Source of the DNA: Mesorhizobium sp.
GTDB lineage: Bacteria; Pseudomonadota; Alphaproteobacteria; Rhizobiales; Rhizobiaceae
Assembly (NCBI GenBank): GCA_030698645.1
Contig: JAUYMV010000765.1
Coordinates: 1 to 9,489, forward strand
DNA length: 9,489 nucleotides
Reading direction: 5' to 3'
Program-made: the position numbers and the translations under genes
Notes under the pieces: generated by a model
What the model was told of the DNA's origin: nothing
Seen by the model: the letters and a program-made list of their open reading frames with translations, nothing else
The model's database searches: none
Shown here: positions 5,506 to 9,489 of the stretch, piece after piece
Layout of the letters: every line of letters begins with the position of its first letter
Numbering within the stretch: position 1 is the stretch's first letter

Positions 5506-6537
5506 ATGGCGCTGGCGCGCAGGGCCCGCGAACGACGCACGGTCGACTACTGGCCGGGCTTCGTCGACGCACTGTCGACGCTGCTGCTCGCAATCATGTT
5601 CCTGCTCTCGGTCTTCGTGCTGGCGCAGTTCCTGCTCAGCCGCGAGATTTCCGGCAAGGACGAGGTCCTGAACCGCCTCAACTCGCAGATCAACGAGCTG
5701 ACCTCGCTGCTGGCGCTGGAGCGGACGACGACCCAGGACACGCAGGATTCGCTCGCCAATCTGCAGGCCTCGCTGGAATTCGCCGAAAGCGAACGCACCC
5801 GTCTGGAAGAACTCCTCGCCAGGGGCGCTGGCAGCGGCGCGGCGGCGAGCGCCCAGATCGGCCAGTTGACCGGCCAGCTCGACCAGGAAAAGCAGATAAG
5901 CCAGCGCGCGCTGAGCCAGGTCGAGCTCCTGAACCAGCAGATCGCGGCGCTGCGCAAGCAGATCGGCGCGCTGGAGGACGCGCTCAACGTGTCCGAGGCG
6001 CGCGACCGCGAATCCAATACCAAGATCGCCGATCTCGGCCGCCGCCTGAACGTCGCGCTCGCCCAGCGCGTGCAAGAGCTCAACCGCTACCGCTCCGACT
6101 TTTTCGGCCGCCTGCGCGAGATCCTCTCCGACCGCGAGAATATCCGCATCGTCGGCGACCGCTTCGTGTTCCAGTCCGAAGTGCTGTTCCCGTCCGGCTC
6201 CGAGGTCATAAACCCGGCCGGCGAGAGCGAGATGAAGAAGCTCGCCGAAGCGATCCTCGAACTGCAGAAGGAGATCCCGCCGGAGATCAACTGGGTGCTG
6301 CGCGTCGACGGCCATACCGACAACATCCCGCTGTCGGGCACCGGTCGCTACCGCGACAACTGGGAGCTTTCCTCGGCGCGCTCGACCTCGGTGGTTAAGT
6401 TCCTGATCGCCAACGGCGTGCCGGCCAACCGCCTCGTCGCCGCCGGCTTCGGCGAGTTCCAGCCGCTCGACTCCGCCGACACCCAGGAAGCGCGCAACAG
6501 GAACCGCCGCATCGAGCTGAAGCTGACCGAGCGCTGA
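5506..6537 (+). CDS. MotB-like protein: membrane anchor, coiled coil and OmpA-type peptidoglycan-binding domain
   Basis: The 343-residue protein has three parts. A basic cytoplasmic N-terminus (1-13) leads to a single membrane helix (about 19-44) whose start, DYWPGFVDALSTLLL, carries D21 where MotB and ExbD have their ion-carrying Asp. Residues 46-195 are Leu/Glu/Gln-rich heptads, a long periplasmic coiled coil with a short Ala/Gly break near 107-116. Residues 220-343 form an OmpA/MotB domain: GHTDNIPLSG (269-278), NWELSSARS (285-293) with N285 and R292 as expected peptidoglycan ligands, GVPANRLVAAGFGE (304-317) and ARNRNRRIEL (329-338). The call is a stator-type subunit anchored to the cell wall. 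Its gene follows the MotA-like gene after one base, so the two are translationally coupled and probably made in fixed ratio. The coiled coil is much longer than the linker of ordinary MotB. Confidence 0.92.
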   Translation: MALARRARERRTVDYWPGFVDALSTLLLAIMFLLSVFVLAQFLLSREISGKDEVLNRLNSQINELTSLLALERTTTQDTQDSLANLQASLEFAESERTRLEELLARGAGSGAAASAQIGQLTGQLDQEKQISQRALSQVELLNQQIAALRKQIGALEDALNVSEARDRESNTKIADLGRRLNVALAQRVQELNRYRSDFFGRLREILSDRENIRIVGDRFVFQSEVLFPSGSEVINPAGESEMKKLAEAILELQKEIPPEINWVLRVDGHTDNIPLSGTGRYRDNWELSSARSTSVVKFLIANGVPANRLVAAGFGEFQPLDSADTQEARNRNRRIELKLTER

Positions 6538-6540
6538 CGC

Positions 6541-7311
6541 CTAGCCCAGATCCCGCAGATAGGTATTGACCTCCGCCGACGCGGCGTAGGCGCCCATATC
6601 CAGATCGGCGATGAGCAGCGCCTCGCCCGTCGCGCCCGCTTCCGCCAGGATCGATCCATCCGGCGCGGCGATCCGGCTGAGCCCAGCATATGAAAACCGC
6701 GCGTCGGCTCCGCAATGGTTGATGTAGGCGACGAAGACCTGGTTCTCGAAGGCGCGCACCGGGATCATGTGCGCGGCGATGAAATTGCCGCTCGGACCCG
6801 CCGGCAGCGCCGTCGGCACGATCACCGCCTGGGCGCCCGCCCGCGCGAGACGGCGCACGTTTTCGGGGAACTCCACATCGTAGCAGATCAGCATACCGAG
6901 TTTCATGCCGGCGACGTCGAAGAGACGCGTCCGCGGCGGCTCCGGCCGGAACAGCCCCTTTTCGTAGGGACCGTAGAGATGCGACTTGCGATAGACGACG
7001 TAATCGCCGCGTCCGTCGATGAACACCGCGCTGTTGTAGACATCGGCGCCGACCCTCTCGGCGAAGCCGGCGACGATTGCGACGCCCGCCGCGCGGGCGA
7101 TCACCGCGAGGCTGTCCACCAGCGGGCCGTCCGCCGGTTCCGCCAGCGCGGCCATTGCCGCGCCCGCGCCATAGCCGGGCAGCGCCAGTTCCGGCACGAC
7201 GAGCAGGTCGGCGCCAGCTATTGCCGCGTCGCGCGCCGCCCTGTCGATTCGTGCGAGATTGGCAGCCTGGTCGCCCGCCACCGCCTGCATCTGGAGTGCT
7301 GCGAGCTTCAT
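6541..7311 (-). CDS. Nitrilase-superfamily carbon-nitrogen hydrolase (amidase type)
   Basis: The 256-residue protein starts MKLAALQMQ and has the complete nitrilase-superfamily triad: E41 in VVPELALPGYG, K109 in YRKSHLYGPYEKGLF, and C143 in LICYDVEFPENVR. The second structural glutamate is probably E117 (PYEKG). Members hydrolyse nitriles, amides or N-carbamoyl groups in the cytoplasm; the length and CYDxxFPE motif fit the small amidase/N-carbamoyl amidase branches better than true nitrilases. Its ATG overlaps the TGA of the PotC-like permease by one base (TGATG), so it is translated with a polyamine-class importer. I infer that it cuts the imported compound or a product of it, such as an amide or carbamoyl derivative of a diamine or amino acid. 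A longer in-frame reading exists up to 7857 but it runs through the permease gene and is not real. The exact substrate is unknown. Confidence 0.92.
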   Translation of the reverse strand: MKLAALQMQAVAGDQAANLARIDRAARDAAIAGADLLVVPELALPGYGAGAAMAALAEPADGPLVDSLAVIARAAGVAIVAGFAERVGADVYNSAVFIDGRGDYVVYRKSHLYGPYEKGLFRPEPPRTRLFDVAGMKLGMLICYDVEFPENVRRLARAGAQAVIVPTALPAGPSGNFIAAHMIPVRAFENQVFVAYINHCGADARFSYAGLSRIAAPDGSILAEAGATGEALLIADLDMGAYAASAEVNTYLRDLG

Positions 7312-8111
7312 CAGTTGCCGTCCGAGGAGAGTGCGCCGAGCAGACGGCGAATATCGCCGAAGCGCGCGATCAGGCCGAACACGAGGGCGGCGATCGCCAC
7401 GAAGAAGATCGATACCGACGCCATGGTCGGCGTGTAGCCATAGCGCAGCGCGTTGAAGATCTTGATCGGCAGCGTCTCCATGGTGAAGCCGACGGTCATG
7501 TAGGCGACGATGTATTCGTTGAGCGACAGCACGAAGGCGAAGGCATAGCCCGAAACCAGATAGGGCATGATCAGCGGCAGCACGACCGTCTTCAGCACCG
7601 TGCGGTCGTCGGCGCCCATCGTCGAGGCCGCCTCGACGAGCGCACGGTCGATCGAGGCGAAGCCGAGCGACAGCGTCACCAGCGGCAGCGTCACGAAGAA
7701 GATCGCGTGGCTGATCACCGCCGTCCACGGCTGACCGTAGAAGCCGGCGGTCGCCCAGAACGTGAGGAAGCCCAGCGCCGTGATGACCGGCGGCAGGATG
7801 AAGGGCGCCAGCCCCAGGATCTGAAAGACGTTCGCCCACGGCGCGATGCGCCGCCACAGGAACCAGGCGAGCGGCAGCGCGATGGCGACCGCGAGCGCCG
7901 CCGCCGTGATCGCCAGAACGATCGACGCGAACAGCGCTTGCCGCCAGCCCGGATCGAGAAAGATCTGCCCGTACCAGGAGAGCGAAAAGCCCTTGGGCGG
8001 AAACGACAGATCCTGCTTCACGTTCACCGAGACCCCGGCGACGATGATGATCGGCGCGGCCAGGAAGAGCGCGACTGCGGTGAAATAGAGCCGGCGAAGG
8101 AAGGCGCTCAT
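7311..8111 (-). CDS. ABC transporter permease, PotC-like (spermidine/putrescine class)
   Basis: The 266-residue inner-membrane protein has about six helices, beginning MSAFLRRLYFTAVALFLAAP, and the binding-protein-dependent permease loop VEAASTMGADDRTVLKTVVLP (159-179) with E160-A-A and G166, which docks on the ATPase. A segment NEYIVAYMT (198-206) after the loop is typical of the PotC/YdcV group. Such permeases import polyamines, but close relatives carry other small cationic or amide compounds, phosphonates or sugars. The ATG at 8111 overlaps the TGA of the PotB-like gene by four bases (ATGA), and its own TGA overlaps the hydrolase start by one. An upstream reading to 8654 only shadows the PotB-like gene. 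It pairs with the PotB-like subunit to form the membrane channel of the importer. Confidence 0.93.
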   Translation of the reverse strand: MSAFLRRLYFTAVALFLAAPIIIVAGVSVNVKQDLSFPPKGFSLSWYGQIFLDPGWRQALFASIVLAITAAALAVAIALPLAWFLWRRIAPWANVFQILGLAPFILPPVITALGFLTFWATAGFYGQPWTAVISHAIFFVTLPLVTLSLGFASIDRALVEAASTMGADDRTVLKTVVLPLIMPYLVSGYAFAFVLSLNEYIVAYMTVGFTMETLPIKIFNALRYGYTPTMASVSIFFVAIAALVFGLIARFGDIRRLLGALSSDGN

Positions 8112-8962
8112 CCGGCGTTCTCCCTGCGTCCGACGAAGAGCGTCAGGCCGACCAGCGCCAGCGAGATCAGCACCAGGAACACCGCCATCGCCGCGGCGAA
8201 CGGCATGTTCGACTGGTAGATCGCCTGGTCGGTGATCAGCACCGACAGCGTCCAGTGCTGCGGTCGGCCGAGGATCTGCGGCAGCAGGTAGGAACCGAGC
8301 GCGAAGACGAAGACCATGATCAGCGTTGCCACCAGCGTGTTGCGCAGCGCCGGCGTGACGACGTTGAGAAAGGCGCGCACCGGCGAGGCGCCTAATGTGC
8401 GCGCCGCCTCCAGAAGCGTCGGGTCGAGCCGGACCAGCGCCGGATAGAGCACCAGGATCGTGTAGGGCAGAGCCTGATAGACCATGCCGGTCAGCACCGC
8501 CCAGACACTCGGCAGCAGGGCCACCGGCGCCTCCATCAGGCCCAGCCAGACGAACAGATTGGTGATGCCGGCCGTGCGCGACAGAAGCGTCGACCAGGCA
8601 AAGCCGATGATCACTTCCGACAGCGACAGGACGGACAGAAGTCCGACCAGCCACAGGGTCTGCACGCGCCGTGGCCGCTGCGTCAGCAGATAGGTGAACG
8701 GAAACGCGATCAGCACGCAGCAGACGGCGACGCCGATGGCGAGCAGCAGCGAGAAGCCGAGCACGCCGCCGAAGAAGGTGCTGAGGAATCGCGCATAATT
8801 GTCGAACACGAAATCGCGCGTGTAGAAGCCGACCGGATCGCGCTTGAAGAACGACACCGCGATCATGGTCGAGAACGGCACGACGAAGAAGACGATGAGC
8901 ATCAGGCCGGGGAAGAAGAGCGGCGTGTAGTCCGCGAAGGATTGCGGCCGCTCGCGTCTCAT
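8108..8962 (-). CDS. ABC transporter permease, PotB-like (spermidine/putrescine class)
   Basis: The 284-residue protein has six likely membrane helices: about 13-38, 66-94, 101-127, 147-175, 208-231 and 255-278. After the first helix it has the periplasmic segment FDNYARFL typical of PotB (F.NY..). The ATPase-coupling loop reads LLEAARTLGASPVRAFLNVV (183-202), with E185-A-A and G191. After it comes ALGSYLLPQILG (221-232), close to the conserved G-x-F-x-x-P of this permease class. It forms a heterodimer with the PotC-like protein encoded next. Its ATG at 8962 overlaps the stop of the ATPase gene by four bases (ATGA), and its own stop overlaps the next start by four, so all three are tightly coupled. 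The substrate-binding protein is not in the window and probably lies upstream of the ATPase, beyond the right edge. Confidence 0.94.
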   Translation of the reverse strand: MRRERPQSFADYTPLFFPGLMLIVFFVVPFSTMIAVSFFKRDPVGFYTRDFVFDNYARFLSTFFGGVLGFSLLLAIGVAVCCVLIAFPFTYLLTQRPRRVQTLWLVGLLSVLSLSEVIIGFAWSTLLSRTAGITNLFVWLGLMEAPVALLPSVWAVLTGMVYQALPYTILVLYPALVRLDPTLLEAARTLGASPVRAFLNVVTPALRNTLVATLIMVFVFALGSYLLPQILGRPQHWTLSVLITDQAIYQSNMPFAAAMAVFLVLISLALVGLTLFVGRRENAG

Positions 8963-9489
8963 GCCTTCAACACCACGCAGCTCGCTGCCGGCAGGGACAC
9001 GCCCACCGCCTGCCCCGCCTTCACGTCCGGCCGCTCGCGCGGCGTCGCAACGGCGATGATCGTCGTGTCGCCGACCAAGACGAACGTCTCGATCGTGCCG
9101 CCGAGATCGCGCACGAAGGTGACCGTGCCGTCGATCGTGCCCTGGCCCGGCGCCGTGATGTGCACGTCCTCGGGACGCACCGACACCGGCGCCCGGGACA
9201 TCCCCGCGGGCAGCGTCAGCCCTGCCACCGGCTGCCCGAAGATCGTCGCGCGCCCTGTCGAGTCAGCCGTCAGCTCCAGCAGGTTGGTCGAGCCGATGAA
9301 ATCCGCGACGAACGAGTCCGCCGGCCGTCGGTAGATTTCGACCGGCGGCGCGGCCTGGCGGATCTTGCCCTGGCCCATCACCACGACGAGGTCGGCCATG
9401 GTCATCGCCTCGCGCTGGTCGTGCGTGACGACGATGGTGGTGATGCCAAGCTGCTGCTGCAACTGGCGCAGCTCGACCTGCATCGCCTC
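8959..9489 (-). CDS. ABC transporter ATPase, PotA-like, C-terminal part (truncated by window edge)
   Basis: The window holds the last 176 codons; the frame is open to base 9489, so the N-terminal Walker A, signature and Walker B regions are outside. What is visible starts in the helix after the D-loop (EAMQVELRQLQQQLG). It continues with the switch histidine in TIVVTHDQREAMTMAD and the VVVMGQGKIRQ strand. Then comes the EIYRRPADSFVADFIGSTN linker that marks the polyamine/maltose-type importer ATPases. A TOBE domain follows, including VSVRPEDVHI and VRDLGGTIETFV, and ends PAASCVVLKA. It powers the two permeases encoded directly downstream, with which it overlaps by an ATGA. Polyamine class is the best family label; MalK- or Fbp-like substrates cannot be excluded from this fragment alone. 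Confidence 0.93.
   Translation of the reverse strand, partial: EAMQVELRQLQQQLGITTIVVTHDQREAMTMADLVVVMGQGKIRQAAPPVEIYRRPADSFVADFIGSTNLLELTADSTGRATIFGQPVAGLTLPAGMSRAPVSVRPEDVHITAPGQGTIDGTVTFVRDLGGTIETFVLVGDTTIIAVATPRERPDVKAGQAVGVSLPAASCVVLKA

Noticed and set aside
4197..5540. 447-residue open frame on the minus strand opposite the MotA-like gene
   Set aside because: It is an antisense shadow in GC-rich DNA: the product is an Arg/Glu/Asp/Gln-rich string with no fold pattern, while the plus strand encodes a clear membrane protein.
5482..6315. 277-residue open frame on the minus strand opposite the MotB-like gene
   Set aside because: The composition is low-complexity and charged, and the plus strand carries unmistakable OmpA and MotB motifs.
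4479..6537. Zorya-type anti-phage defence system (ZorA/ZorB)
   Set aside because: The domain layout is similar, but no zorC, zorD or zorE-like gene follows and the flanks are core metabolism and transport genes, so a defence label is not supported.
7312..7857. In-frame upstream extension of the hydrolase reading frame
   Set aside because: The extra residues are a shifted reading of the PotC-like gene; nitrilase homology begins exactly at MKLAALQMQ at 7311, which overlaps the permease stop.
7077..8219. 380-residue plus-strand open frame across the hydrolase and permease genes
   Set aside because: It is very rich in Arg, Asp and Gln, shows no domain, and lies antisense to two well-supported genes.
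8112..8654. In-frame upstream extension of the PotC-like permease
   Set aside because: It shadows the PotB-like gene; the ATG at 8111 forms a typical ATGA overlap and begins a normal permease N-terminus.

Overview
The window is a GC-rich, tightly packed piece of bacterial chromosome. Codon use, gene content and gene order (ThiE-like, Sel1, efp, inositol monophosphatase, MotA/MotB-like pair) suggest an alphaproteobacterium of the Hyphomicrobiales (Rhizobiales), perhaps a Mesorhizobium relative. That placement is inference from remembered synteny and was not searched. I see no rRNA, tRNA, CRISPR array, insertion sequence or phage gene. It reads as mostly core genome with one transport/catabolic operon at the right end.

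Left part (1-2081). A truncated TauE/SafE-type membrane permease runs off the left edge on the minus strand. A 139-base divergent gap separates it from a plus-strand pair: a ThiE/TenI-fold protein that has lost several residues needed for thiamine phosphate synthesis, and, 3 bases later, a secreted Sel1-repeat protein.

Middle (2082-4376). Elongation factor P has the lysine-type tip (K34) and is followed after 35 bases by a SuhB-like inositol monophosphatase. Two GC-rich hairpins follow suhB, then a TrhA/hemolysin III family integral membrane protein.

Centre-right (4377-6537). A probable promoter with an imperfect 15-bp palindrome in its spacer precedes two genes one base apart. The first is a MotA/TolQ/ExbB-type channel protein with a cytoplasmic C-terminal tail. 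The second is a MotB-like protein with a single membrane anchor bearing an Asp, a long coiled coil and an OmpA-type peptidoglycan-binding domain. No flagellar genes adjoin them, so they probably form a dedicated cell-envelope ion-driven motor of unknown job. This is the most interesting system in the window.

Right part (6541-9489, minus strand). An ABC importer of the spermidine/putrescine (PotABC) class reads ATPase (cut by the window end), PotB-like permease, PotC-like permease, then a nitrilase-superfamily amidohydrolase. All three junctions overlap by 1 or 4 bases (ATGA, ATGA, TGATG), so the genes are very likely translated as one coupled operon. The hydrolase probably acts on the imported compound or a breakdown product of it. 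The operon converges on the MotB-like gene with only 3 bases between the two stop codons.
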